Below, piece by piece: positions 24,768 through 33,629 of a DNA stretch of 64,000 nt. Positions within the stretch are counted from its first letter, which is position 1, and each line of letters opens with the position of its first letter. Origin of the DNA: an uncultured Acetatifactor sp. (lineage in GTDB: Bacteria > Bacillota > Clostridia > Lachnospirales > Lachnospiraceae). The notes under the pieces were generated by a model that saw only the letters and a program-made list of their open reading frames with translations, did no database searches and was not told where the DNA came from. The stretch is from NCBI GenBank assembly GCA_910586215.1, contig CAJUGH010000001.1:252546-316545 (forward strand), in the 5' to 3' direction. The position numbers were made by a program, and so were the translations under genes.

Positions 24768-26261
24768 ATGAGCAGCATGAGAGGAATCGATACACCGGTG
24801 AGACAGCGCAGGAGGCGGGTTTTTAAGGAGGTAGCTGACCTTGCCTACCATTCCACGAATCTGAAGGATGACATGGAGGCCCTGCCTTATAAAATTGTGG
24901 ATTATGAAGAACCGCTGTACTGGGAGAGTGTGTACCGGGACCGGGCCATCATCCGGGAGCGTCTGCGGCTGGCTATGGGTATGAGTCTGAGGCCGGAGAA
25001 CAGGGAACATCCAGGCCATCTGACACAAGGGTTGGAGGAGAGTAATATTGATGAAAAATATTACGAACCGCCGCTTATGCAGGTGATTCCTTCTGCCTGT
25101 AATGCCTGCCCAGAGGACCACTATGAGATCACCAGTTCCTGCATGGGCTGTGTGGCCCATCCCTGCCAGAGCGTCTGTCCCAGAGGTGCCATCTCCATGG
25201 TGAACGGGAAGTCCGTGATCGACCAGGAGAAATGCATCAAATGCGGCAAATGCAAGGATGTATGCCCTTATGATGCGGTCTGCCACAAGGAGAGACCTTG
25301 TAAAGCGGCCTGCGGGGTGGGGGCCATCCAGTCAGACCGGTTCGGCCGGGCCTGCATAGACAATGACAAATGTGTGTCCTGCGGCATGTGTATGGTGAGT
25401 TGCCCCTTTGGGGCCATAGCAGACAAATCCCAGATCTTCCAGCTCATCCGGGCCATGCAGTCCGGGAAGGAAGTGATTGCCCAGGTGGCCCCTGCCTTTG
25501 TGGGACAGTTCGGTCCTAAGGTGACGCCGGACATGTTCAAGACGGCCTTGAAGGAACTGGGATTTGCAGATGTGTATGAGACAGCCATCGGGGCGGATAT
25601 GGGGTGCATGGCAGAGGCAGAACACTATGTGAAGGAAGTGGCAAGCGGCAACCAGGCCTTTGCACTGACCTCCTGCTGCCCTTCCTGGTCAGTGATGGCC
25701 AAGATGTTGTTTCCTGAGACCATTGACAAGATCAGCAATGAACTAACACCCATGGTGGCCACTGCCCGGGTGATCAAGCAGGAACATCCCCATGCCCTGG
25801 TGGTATTCATAGGACCCTGCGCTTCCAAGAAGCTGGAAGCCAGCCGCAGGACAGTGCGTTCTGATGTGGACTTTGTGATTACCTTTGAGGAACTTGCAGG
25901 TATGTTTGAAGCCAGGGGGATCCTTCTGGAAGAGATCGCTGCCATGGACAAGATGCAGGACGCTACTGGTGCAGGGCGCGGATACGGTGTGGCAGGAGGG
26001 GTTGCCAGCGCCATTGAGGATTGCATCAAGACCTATTATCCGTCCACGGAAGTGAAGATCGAACATGCGGAAGGACTTTCCGAATGCCGGAAGATGCTGC
26101 TGCTGGCCAAGGCAGGCCGGAAGAACGGCTGCCTGATCGAAGGCATGGCCTGTCCGGGAGGCTGTATCGCCGGGGCCGGGACTAACATTCCCATTCCCCA
26201 GGCGGCAAAGGAAGTGGCCAGGTTCAAGGCTGCGGCAAAAGATGCGGTGCCGGAAGCATGA
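24768..26261 (+). CDS. [FeFe]-hydrogenase, group B type
   Basis: An iron-only hydrogenase-like enzyme (497 aa) of strict anaerobes. The N-terminal half has an unusual Cys cluster (C-N-A-C, then C-M-G-C and H-P-C-Q-S-V-C-P) and two ferredoxin-type clusters, C-I-K-C-G-K-C-K-D-V-C-P and C-V-S-C-G-M-C-M-V-S-C-P. The H-cluster domain has T-S-C-C-P-S-W (Cys303/304), G-P-C-A-S-K-K (Cys351) and M-A-C-P-G-G-C (Cys462/466). Ser in place of Gly in the first motif and Gly in place of Met in the second are group B traits, unlike classical group A. Group B enzymes may produce or sense hydrogen; the partner is unknown. GGGGGAAGG supports ATG 24768. No maturase genes (hydE, hydF, hydG) are in the window. Confidence 0.9.
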   Translation: MSSMRGIDTPVRQRRRRVFKEVADLAYHSTNLKDDMEALPYKIVDYEEPLYWESVYRDRAIIRERLRLAMGMSLRPENREHPGHLTQGLEESNIDEKYYEPPLMQVIPSACNACPEDHYEITSSCMGCVAHPCQSVCPRGAISMVNGKSVIDQEKCIKCGKCKDVCPYDAVCHKERPCKAACGVGAIQSDRFGRACIDNDKCVSCGMCMVSCPFGAIADKSQIFQLIRAMQSGKEVIAQVAPAFVGQFGPKVTPDMFKTALKELGFADVYETAIGADMGCMAEAEHYVKEVASGNQAFALTSCCPSWSVMAKMLFPETIDKISNELTPMVATARVIKQEHPHALVVFIGPCASKKLEASRRTVRSDVDFVITFEELAGMFEARGILLEEIAAMDKMQDATGAGRGYGVAGGVASAIEDCIKTYYPSTEVKIEHAEGLSECRKMLLLAKAGRKNGCLIEGMACPGGCIAGAGTNIPIPQAAKEVARFKAAAKDAVPEA

Positions 26262-26297
26262 AGACTTCCAATTAAGATACATCGGAGGAAACGAACC

Positions 26298-27113
26298 ATG
26301 GGACTGGAGAAATTTGTAGAACAGGCGGGACAGCAGTTTGTGCGGGACAACCTGATGTCAGATGAGTTCCTGGAATTCATCCAGCAAAACAGGCTGCCCT
26401 ATGACACCATGATCGCCTACTATCGCTGTGCCATCATGGAGATAGAGACCAAATTCAAGGTGCTGAACGAACAGTTTTCCCTACAGTATGACAGGAATCC
26501 CATAGAGGGTATCGAGACACGCATCAAATCCATGGAGAGCCTGCTTAAGAAGGCCAGGGACAAGAAGATTCCCTTGACCATGCAGTCCCTGGAGCAGAAT
26601 ATCCGGGATATTGCAGGGGTGCGGGTGGTGTGCTCTTTTCCGGATGATATCTATATGCTGGCAGACTGTCTTCTGGGGCAGGATGATATCACCCTGGTGG
26701 AGAGGAAGGACTACATCATACATCCTAAGCCCAGCGGATACCGGAGCCTGCATCTGATCGTGGAGGTGCCCATTTTCCTGCAGAGAGAGAAGCGTCTCAT
26801 GAAGGTGGAAGTGCAGTTGCGCACCATAGCCATGGATTTCTGGGCCAGTATAGAGCACAAGCTGCGTTACAAGAAGAACATCCCGGAGGAGGAGGCTGCA
26901 AAGCTTGCAAAGGAACTGGTGGAGTGTGCCAATATAAGCGCCGCCTTAGACCGCCACATGGAAGACATCCGCAACCGGATTGCCAGGGCAGAGGCAGAGC
27001 ATGGGGAGCCAAAACGTAAGGTGCAGACCATAGGGAACCTTTTGCTGAAGACAAAGATGCTGGAACAGGGCGGGGAAGACAGAAAGGATATACTTGCAGG
27101 CAGGCGTGGATAA
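26298..27113 (+). CDS. Small alarmone synthetase (GTP pyrophosphokinase, RelQ-like)
   Basis: Synthesises (p)ppGpp from ATP and GTP or GDP as a single-domain stringent-response enzyme (271 aa, no hydrolase, TGS or ACT domain). Motifs: R-I-K-S-M-E-S-L-L-K-K-A, D-I-A-G-V-R-V-V-C-S-F-P-D-D, the substrate loop H-P-K-P-S-G-Y-R-S-L-H-L-I-V, and V-E-V-Q-L-R-T-I-A-M-D-F-W-A-S-I-E-H-K. These are complete and suggest activity. Homologues such as YjbM are tetramers regulated allosterically. CGGAGGAAA precedes the ATG. It follows the hydrogenase gene by 36 bp and may be co-transcribed with it. Confidence 0.92.
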   Translation: MGLEKFVEQAGQQFVRDNLMSDEFLEFIQQNRLPYDTMIAYYRCAIMEIETKFKVLNEQFSLQYDRNPIEGIETRIKSMESLLKKARDKKIPLTMQSLEQNIRDIAGVRVVCSFPDDIYMLADCLLGQDDITLVERKDYIIHPKPSGYRSLHLIVEVPIFLQREKRLMKVEVQLRTIAMDFWASIEHKLRYKKNIPEEEAAKLAKELVECANISAALDRHMEDIRNRIARAEAEHGEPKRKVQTIGNLLLKTKMLEQGGEDRKDILAGRRG

Positions 27114-27157
27114 GCATGCAGGGAAAGTCTGCATAGGAACCGGGCAGGTGAAAAAAG

Positions 27158-27589
27158 ATGTATGAACAGGATTATATCATGCGCCTGATCAAGGAGATGG
27201 TGCGTGCGTTGCTGAAGATACTGTTTGGAATTGAGACGAAATCCCAGGTGGAGGAGCTTTTACAAGAGACGGAGTGGAAGCAGGCTTATGGAGCATTGCT
27301 TGATATGGTGGACAATGGTGACATCAATGGGGCAGAGAACAGGCTATATGATCTGCTTGCCGGGGATGATGCTGCCGGGGATATGGAGAAATGCAAGATG
27401 GCAGTGCTGTTCTATGCTTATCTGAATGAGCAGAGTGATGCCTTCTTGAAGGAACACGACTACAGCCGGGAGGAGATCCGTCAGGGGCTTGAAAGTCTTC
27501 TGGAACGCTATGGGATCCAGGGGATGGGAGATGCCTTTTTGGAAGAAAGTGGTGAAAATAGGATTGCAGTTTTCCCAAAAAGAGGATAA
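27158..27589 (+). CDS. Conserved small helical protein (DUF6483-like)
   Basis: A 143-residue, mostly helical acidic protein. It starts Y-E-Q-D-Y-I-M-R-L-I-K-E-M-V-R-A-L-L-K-I-L-F-G, a pattern I associate with the DUF6483 family in Lachnospiraceae. It continues with two helical-hairpin segments (residues 35-70 and 80-115). No catalytic motif or membrane segment was found. It lies between the alarmone synthetase gene and gltX (25 bp before gltX). The function is unknown. Confidence 0.75.
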   Translation: MYEQDYIMRLIKEMVRALLKILFGIETKSQVEELLQETEWKQAYGALLDMVDNGDINGAENRLYDLLAGDDAAGDMEKCKMAVLFYAYLNEQSDAFLKEHDYSREEIRQGLESLLERYGIQGMGDAFLEESGENRIAVFPKRG

Positions 27590-27614
27590 AATAGAAAAAT
27601 ACAGGAGGTAAGCA

Positions 27615-29102
27615 ATGAAGATCAGAACCAGATATGCGCCAAGTCCCACAGGGAAAATGCATGTGGGTAACCTGCGTTCGGCTCTCTATGAATTTCTGAT
27701 TGCCAAGCATGAGGGCGGTGATTTCATGCTCCGCATCGAGGACACGGACCAGGAGCGTTTTGTGGAGGGTGCCACGGAGATTATCTACCGCACCTTAGAG
27801 CAGGTGGGGATCACCCATGACGAAGGCCCGGACAAGGATGGGGGCTATGGCCCTTATGTGCAGAGCGAGCGGATGAAGACGGGCATCTACATGAAGTATG
27901 CGAAAGAACTGATAGCCAAGGGGGAGGCTTATTACTGCTTCTGTGACAAGGAGCGCCTGGCTTCCTTGAAGACAGAGGTGGTGGAAGGGAAGGAGATCAC
28001 AGTCTATGACAAACACTGTCTGTCTCTGTCCCAGGAGGAGATCCAGGCCTCCCTGGATGCTGGGAAGCCTTTTGTGATCCGGCAGAACAATCCCACAGAG
28101 GGGACAACTACTTTCCATGATGAACTCTATGGGGATATCACAGTGGAGAACAAGGAACTGGATGACATGATCCTGATCAAGTCAGACGGTTATCCCACTT
28201 ATAATTTTGCCAATGTGGTGGACGACCATACCATGTATATCACCCATGTGGTCCGGGGCAATGAATACCTGTCTTCCTCCCCCAAGTATACGCGCCTGTA
28301 CGAGGCCTTTGGCTGGGAACCGCCAAAATACGTCCACCTGCCCCTGGTGACGGATGAGAACCACAAGAAGCTGGCCAAGAGGGGAGGCAGTTCCTCCTTC
28401 GAAGATTTGATGGAGCAGGGCTTCGTGGCAGAAGCCGTGGTGAACTTTATCGCACTTCTGGGGTGGAGTCCGGAAGAGAACCGGGAGATCTTCTCCCTGG
28501 AGGAACTGATCAAGGCATTTGACTATCACAGGATCAGCAAATCTCCCGCTGTGTATGATGTGGTAAAGCTGCGCTGGATGAATGGTGAATATATCAAGGC
28601 CATGGACTTTGACCGGTTTCTGGAGATGGCGGATCCTTACCTGAAGAAAGGTCTGGGAGAAGGGGATGGCCAGGAAGCCGGTTCTGTGCAGTTTGGGGAA
28701 GCTGCGCGGAGGAAAATTGCTGCCATGGTGAAGACCCGCATTGAGGTGTTCCCTGATATCCTGGAGATGGTGGACTTCTTCCGGGAACTGCCGGAGTATG
28801 ACGCTGCCATGTATACCCACAAGAAGATGAAAACGGACACTGCATCCTCCCTGCAGGTCTTACAGGATGTGCTGCCTCTTCTGGAGGCCTGGGAAGATTA
28901 CAGCAATGACGGGCTGTATGGGATGCTCTCCAGATATGTGGAGGAGAAGGGATATAAGAACGGTTATGTGATGTGGCCCATCCGCACCGCTGTGTCCGGG
29001 AAGCAGATGACCCCGGCAGGTGCCACGGAGATCATGGAAGTGCTGGGCAAGGAAGAAACCCTGCGCAGGATCCGGAAGGGTATAGAATTGCTGTCGGCAT
29101 GA
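27615..29102 (+). CDS. gltX: Glutamyl-tRNA synthetase
   Basis: Class I aminoacyl-tRNA synthetase (495 aa) charging tRNA-Glu. The start has R-T-R-Y-A-P-S-P-T-G-K-M-H-V-G-N-L-R, where H-V-G-N replaces the classic H-I-G-H. The KMSKS-type loop reads K-K-L-A-K-R-G, with Ala at the usual Ser position. F-R-I-E-D-T-D-type recognition is present as L-R-I-E-D-T-D-Q-E-R. The anticodon-binding alpha-helical cage fills the C-terminal third. AGGAGG precedes the ATG. The stop codon overlaps the helicase start as ATGA. Confidence 0.93.
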   Translation: MKIRTRYAPSPTGKMHVGNLRSALYEFLIAKHEGGDFMLRIEDTDQERFVEGATEIIYRTLEQVGITHDEGPDKDGGYGPYVQSERMKTGIYMKYAKELIAKGEAYYCFCDKERLASLKTEVVEGKEITVYDKHCLSLSQEEIQASLDAGKPFVIRQNNPTEGTTTFHDELYGDITVENKELDDMILIKSDGYPTYNFANVVDDHTMYITHVVRGNEYLSSSPKYTRLYEAFGWEPPKYVHLPLVTDENHKKLAKRGGSSSFEDLMEQGFVAEAVVNFIALLGWSPEENREIFSLEELIKAFDYHRISKSPAVYDVVKLRWMNGEYIKAMDFDRFLEMADPYLKKGLGEGDGQEAGSVQFGEAARRKIAAMVKTRIEVFPDILEMVDFFRELPEYDAAMYTHKKMKTDTASSLQVLQDVLPLLEAWEDYSNDGLYGMLSRYVEEKGYKNGYVMWPIRTAVSGKQMTPAGATEIMEVLGKEETLRRIRKGIELLSA

Positions 29103-31174
29103 TAGACCTACAGGGAATGAACAAGGCACAGCGGGAAGCTGTGACCCACGGGACGGGGCCGCTGCTGCTCCTGGCTGGTCCCGGCTCCGGCAAGACCTTC
29201 ACTATCACAAACCGTATCCTGTATCTGATGGAACAGGGGATTCCTCCGGGGAAGATCCTGGTGATTACCTTTGCGAAGGAAGCGGCACTCTCCATGCAGG
29301 GCCGCTTCCAGGCCATGGCACCATCCATCAGTCCCGTCAATTTTGGTACGTTTCATTCTGTTTTTTATCATATTTTGCAAGAATCTCATGCCTGCAGCAG
29401 GAAAAAGCTGCTGGGTAGTCCGGAAAAGTGTAATCTGTTGATTCCTATTATGAAGACATATAAAGTAGAAGACTTGGGACAGCATCTGTGGGAGGAAGCC
29501 AGGGAAGATGCCCTGCAGATCCTGTCCGGGATAAGCTTCTACAAAAATACGGGCAGGCTGGAGGAAGCCAGGGAGAAACTGCCTATGAAATGGCAGGCCC
29601 ATTTCCAGGAGATCCTGAAGGTGTATGGACAGCGTGTAAAGAGCGGCGGCTATATGGATTTCGATGACATGCTGTGGGAATGCAGGGAATTATTAAAGGG
29701 CAGGGAACGGGTGAGAAGGCAGTGGCAGGACCGGTTCTCCCATATCCTGATTGATGAATTCCAGGACATCAACCCGGTGCAGTATGAGGTGATAAAGCTG
29801 CTGTCCAGGGAGCCATACAATATTTTTGCAGTGGGGGATGATGACCAGGCCATCTATGGATTCCGGGGTTCCTGGCCGGAATGCATGAGGCGTTTTGTGG
29901 AGGAATTCGATGCCAGGAAGCTGCTGCTGGGGGTAAATTACCGCAGCAACCAACAGATCATTGATGCGGCCCTTGCCGTGATCGGGGAGAACCGGGACAG
30001 ATTCCGGAAGGAACTGTCCCAGAATCCGGCCAGGGCAGATAAAGGGAACCGTGACAGCGTAAGACAGCTGTCTTTTTCAGAGAGGGAGGAGGAATATGCG
30101 TATCTGGAAGAGCAGTTAGGGGCATTTGCCCGGCAACAGGACAGGGAAGGAAGAACCTGCGCCGTGCTGTTTCGGACCAACTCCTACATGCAGGGGCTGG
30201 CGGTGCGGCTGCGCAGACAGGGGATTCCTTTTGCAATGAACAAGGGGATCCAGAACCCATACAGCCATTTTGTGGCTGGTGACGTGATGGCATACCTGCG
30301 GCTGGCTGGAGGGAAATGGACAAGGGCAGATGTGCTTAGGGTCATGAACCGGCCATCCCGGTATATCAGCAGGGAAGCAGTGGGAAGTGGCAAGTGTACC
30401 TGTGAGGAGATGGCAGGATATTACAGACGCAGGGAGATGCCGGAGCGGGACAGGACAAGGATCCTGGAGGCCCTGCAACTCTTTGGGCGCCATCTTGCCT
30501 GTATGGGCAGGCTGTCCCCTTCCCTGGCGGTGTCTTATCTGGAGCGGGCAGTGGGGTATGGAAAATGGCTTCGGCAGACTGCGGGAAGCGAAGAGAAGTG
30601 GCTGGAATGGATGGAGGTGCTTGGGTGGATGAAGGAGGATGCAGCCGGATACACCAGCGTGCAGGAATGGGAGGAGGCCCAGAGGGAGTATGGGGCGTTC
30701 CTGGAGAGCAGGCAGGGGAACAGAGGCAGGCAGGAAAGCTGGAGCGGGCAGGATGACAGAACGGGACAGAAAACCGGGAACCGGCGGGAAGAAAGAGCCA
30801 GACAGCCCCTGGGAGCAGACAGTCCTCCCTGTATCCAATTGATGACAGTTCATGCCTCCAAGGGTCTGGAATTCGACAAGGTATTCATACCAGACTGTAA
30901 TGAGGGAATCTTTCCACACGGAAAATTATTGTCTGGTTCCGCGGCAGAGGAGGAACGGCGTGTATTCTATGTGGGGATGACCAGGGCGAAAGAAAGCCTG
31001 GAGCTTCTGGCCCTTACCGGCACCAGGGAGCGCCCCAGGCAGCTTTCACGGTTCCTGCAGCCGCTGTCCTACTTGTCTTCCTCCCCGTCCACAAGTTCGT
31101 CAAATTCTGCATTGTCCAGGAATTCATCAAAGGCATCAGCCACCTTCTCGTACTCTTCGTCATCGGCAATGTAG
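29099..31174 (+). CDS. UvrD/PcrA-like superfamily 1 DNA helicase
   Basis: ATP-dependent 3'-5' DNA helicase (691 aa), probably in repair or replication restart. Motifs in order: L-A-G-P-G-S-G-K-T (Walker A), I-T-F-A-K-E-A-A motif Ia, L-I-D-E-F-Q-D-I-N (motif II), G-D-D-D-Q-A-I-Y-G-F-R-G (motif III), V-N-Y-R-S-N (IV), M-T-V-H-A-S-K-G-L-E-F-D-K-V (V) and V-G-M-T-R-A-K (VI). Its start overlaps the gltX stop by 4 bp. The last 35 residues are Ser-rich because the frame runs antisense into the convergent DUF1292 gene for 106 bp. Motif VI is complete before the overlap, so the core enzyme is intact. Confidence 0.9.
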   Translation: MIDLQGMNKAQREAVTHGTGPLLLLAGPGSGKTFTITNRILYLMEQGIPPGKILVITFAKEAALSMQGRFQAMAPSISPVNFGTFHSVFYHILQESHACSRKKLLGSPEKCNLLIPIMKTYKVEDLGQHLWEEAREDALQILSGISFYKNTGRLEEAREKLPMKWQAHFQEILKVYGQRVKSGGYMDFDDMLWECRELLKGRERVRRQWQDRFSHILIDEFQDINPVQYEVIKLLSREPYNIFAVGDDDQAIYGFRGSWPECMRRFVEEFDARKLLLGVNYRSNQQIIDAALAVIGENRDRFRKELSQNPARADKGNRDSVRQLSFSEREEEYAYLEEQLGAFARQQDREGRTCAVLFRTNSYMQGLAVRLRRQGIPFAMNKGIQNPYSHFVAGDVMAYLRLAGGKWTRADVLRVMNRPSRYISREAVGSGKCTCEEMAGYYRRREMPERDRTRILEALQLFGRHLACMGRLSPSLAVSYLERAVGYGKWLRQTAGSEEKWLEWMEVLGWMKEDAAGYTSVQEWEEAQREYGAFLESRQGNRGRQESWSGQDDRTGQKTGNRREERARQPLGADSPPCIQLMTVHASKGLEFDKVFIPDCNEGIFPHGKLLSGSAAEEERRVFYVGMTRAKESLELLALTGTRERPRQLSRFLQPLSYLSSSPSTSSSNSALSRNSSKASATFSYSSSSAM

Positions 31175-31404
31175 TCCAGGACAGGCTCCTCATTGGGATC
31201 ATCGGGATTCTCACTGTAGGCGTAGAACCATACCTCACCATCCTTGTTCTCTCCGCTTTCATCCAACGGAAGCAGGGCGATGTAGTCTCTGGATTCCACG
31301 GTGAGAATGGTGACAATGGCACAGTTTACCATAGTGCCATCCTCCAGTTCCAGTTCCACGGTCATTTCCTCATCAGCGTACTCGTTGTTCTTGTTCTTAG
31401 CCAT
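31069..31404 (-). CDS. DUF1292 domain protein
   Basis: A 111-residue very acidic protein. M-T-V-E-L-E-L-E-D-G-T is followed by the DUF1292 core, with Y-I-A-L-L-P-L-D, V-W-F-Y-A-Y-S-E-N-P and P-V-L-D-Y-I-A-D-D-E-E-Y. An Asp/Glu tail of about 30 residues follows. AGGAGG on the minus strand fixes ATG 31404. Convergent with the helicase gene and overlapping its 3' end, so the acidic tail is encoded opposite the helicase's Ser-rich tail. Other DUF1292 proteins are small and of unknown function. Confidence 0.9.
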   Translation of the reverse strand: MAKNKNNEYADEEMTVELELEDGTMVNCAIVTILTVESRDYIALLPLDESGENKDGEVWFYAYSENPDDPNEEPVLDYIADDEEYEKVADAFDEFLDNAEFDELVDGEEDK

Positions 31405-31502
31405 GTAGTATCCTCCTAAAGTGTATTTTGTAGGGCAATTGCTATTTTTGTGATTCAATAGGGACAAAATCACCTTTTTTGTACTATCTTAAGTATAACT
31501 GC

Positions 31503-31531
31503 TTGTGATTTGTCTTGCAATACATTATAAT
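31503..31531 (+). promoter_or_regulatory. Promoter of the debranching-like gene
   Basis: TTGTGA (31503-31508) and a consensus TATAAT (31526-31531) are 17 bp apart, 62 bp before the chosen start codon. Confidence 0.65.
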
Positions 31532-31592
31532 TATTTTGTAACTTATCTTATGAAGGGAAACGATTACAGCAGCAATGGGAAAGGCAGACTAT

Positions 31593-33521
31593 ATGACAGA
31601 GTTTGGTTACACGAGTCCCTACCCTCTGGGAGCACATCTTGAAGGGGGAAAGCTTCGCTTTTCATTTGTGTCAGGGAAGGATTCCTGCGGGATCCTCCTA
31701 TATGACAGACATACAGGAAAGCAGGTACAGAAGATACCATTTACAGAGGAGGACAGGATCGGGAACATCTATTGTAAATATATTGACAGGGCAGACGCAT
31801 CGGAGATAGCATATCAGTTCTATGAGGATGGAAAGACGGTGGCAGACTGGTATGCAAGGGCTTTTCTGGGGAAACGCAGGTATGGCAGGTGCCAGGACAT
31901 CAGTAGCTGGAAAGCAGTCATCCCATCCAGGGGGTATGACTGGGAGGGAGATATCAGGCCACGGATTCCTGGGGAAGACTGTATGGTATATTGTATGCAT
32001 GTGCGGGGATTTACAGCCCATGCCTCTTCAGGAGTGTCCTGCCGGGGAACTTTCCGCGGGATCATAGAGAAACTTCCTTATCTGCAGGAGAGTGGGATCA
32101 CTACCCTGGAACTGCAGCCAGCCTATGAATTTGCAGAAATGGCAGTGAAGAAGGATCCCCCGGAGGATCTTGTCCCCAGTGTGGCCCACATTTCCCAGGG
32201 AGCACAGACGGATCAGAAGCTGAACTACTGGGGGTACCAGAGGGGATACTACTATGCGCCCAAATCGGCCTATGCCTGGGATGAGGATGCCGTGGGGGAA
32301 TTCAAGGATCTGGTGAAAGCCCTCCACGCCAGGAAGATGGAACTGGTAATGCAGTTTTATTTTCCAGGCGAAGTCCAGGTGGCAGGGATCCCGGAACTGC
32401 TCCGCTTCTGGGTGCTGGAATACCATGTGGACGGGTTCCACCTGATGGGAGAGAACCTGCCAGTGGAGATGATTGCCCAGGATGCCTGTCTGGCAGACAC
32501 AAAGCTATGGTACTATGGCTTTAACACGGAAGCTATCTATGGACGGGAACAGGTGGGATACCGGAATCTCTCCTTCTATCAGGATGATTACTGCATGACC
32601 ATGAGAAGGTACTTGAAGGGGGATGAGAACATGCTGCCCGGTGTGCTCTACCAGATGCGCCATGTGCCTCCCCAGGCGGGCAGGATTCATTACATGACGA
32701 ACTATTATGGATTTACCTTGATGGATCTGGTGTCATATGACCAGAAACACAATGAGGCAAACGGGGAGGAGAACCGGGATGGAAATCCCTATAATTATAG
32801 CTGGAACTGTGGTGAGGAGGGGGCAAGCCGCAAGGTGAAGGTGCGCAGCCTGCGGATGAAGCTGGTCAGGAATGCCATCTGCATGTTGCTGTTTTCCCAG
32901 TCCACTCCCCTGATTTTCATGGGAGATGAATTCGGAAATTCCCAGAAGGGTAACAACAATCCCTACTGCCAGGACAACCTATGTACCTGGCTGGACTGGA
33001 GGGACCTGGAGAAGAATAGGGAACTCTATGGGTTCTGGAAGCAGGTGGCAGCATTTAGGAAGGCCCATCCGATCCTGCACCCGCCTGGAGGACACCGGCT
33101 TATGGACTATGCTGCCTGTGGCTATCCGGATCTGTCCTATCACGGGGAGAATGCCTGGAGGCCGGACATGGAATATTACAGCAGACATATAGGACTTATG
33201 TTCTGCGGTAAATATGCCAGGACAAGGAAAGGGCAGGAGGATGCATTCCTATATCTGGCCATGAACATGCACTGGGAGAAACATATCCTGGCCCTGCCCA
33301 GGCTGCCTAAGGGGATGAAGTGGCAACTAGTGGCAGACACTGCCCAGGAAGGCGGGGGAACTTACGGGGATGCAGGGACGGCGCAGGAGGAAGCAGCAAA
33401 GACAGAGGGGAAGAGTCTCCAGACCAGGAAACCTGGCTGGGAGGCAGACAGTGCCGGAATCTGTCACATCCAACCCAGGAGTATTGTTATCTATGAAAGC
33501 GTCCAGGCAGGGAATGGATAA
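31593..33521 (+). CDS. Glycogen-debranching-like GH13 protein lacking catalytic residues
   Basis: A 642-residue protein with the GlgX/GH13_11 architecture: N-terminal beta domain, TIM barrel, C-terminal strands. Conserved flanks are clear, for example L-V-S-Y-D-Q-K-H-N-E-A-N-G-E-E-N-R-D-G and G-D-E-F-G-N-S-Q-K-G-N-N-N-P-Y-C-Q-D-N. Yet all four GH13 signature regions are changed. Region I D-V-V-Y-N-H reads Q-F-Y-F-P-G (Q254). Region II G-F-R-x-D reads G-F-H-L-M, with Met285 for the nucleophile. Region III A-E-P-W-D reads L-W-Y-Y-G (about 305). Region IV S-H-D-G-F reads N-Y-Y-G-F (Tyr371/372). So it is probably a non-catalytic glycan-binding protein. GGGAAAGG supports ATG 31593 over 31575. Confidence 0.85.
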   Translation: MTEFGYTSPYPLGAHLEGGKLRFSFVSGKDSCGILLYDRHTGKQVQKIPFTEEDRIGNIYCKYIDRADASEIAYQFYEDGKTVADWYARAFLGKRRYGRCQDISSWKAVIPSRGYDWEGDIRPRIPGEDCMVYCMHVRGFTAHASSGVSCRGTFRGIIEKLPYLQESGITTLELQPAYEFAEMAVKKDPPEDLVPSVAHISQGAQTDQKLNYWGYQRGYYYAPKSAYAWDEDAVGEFKDLVKALHARKMELVMQFYFPGEVQVAGIPELLRFWVLEYHVDGFHLMGENLPVEMIAQDACLADTKLWYYGFNTEAIYGREQVGYRNLSFYQDDYCMTMRRYLKGDENMLPGVLYQMRHVPPQAGRIHYMTNYYGFTLMDLVSYDQKHNEANGEENRDGNPYNYSWNCGEEGASRKVKVRSLRMKLVRNAICMLLFSQSTPLIFMGDEFGNSQKGNNNPYCQDNLCTWLDWRDLEKNRELYGFWKQVAAFRKAHPILHPPGGHRLMDYAACGYPDLSYHGENAWRPDMEYYSRHIGLMFCGKYARTRKGQEDAFLYLAMNMHWEKHILALPRLPKGMKWQLVADTAQEGGGTYGDAGTAQEEAAKTEGKSLQTRKPGWEADSAGICHIQPRSIVIYESVQAGNG

Positions 33522-33629
33522 ATCTGCCAGGAACAGTGGCAGGATTCCCGGTCAGTTCCCTGGCAGACAGGCACGGATCCGGGGGAGGGCTGCATATGAT
33601 ACCGTAAAACATATAATGCGGTGAGAGAT

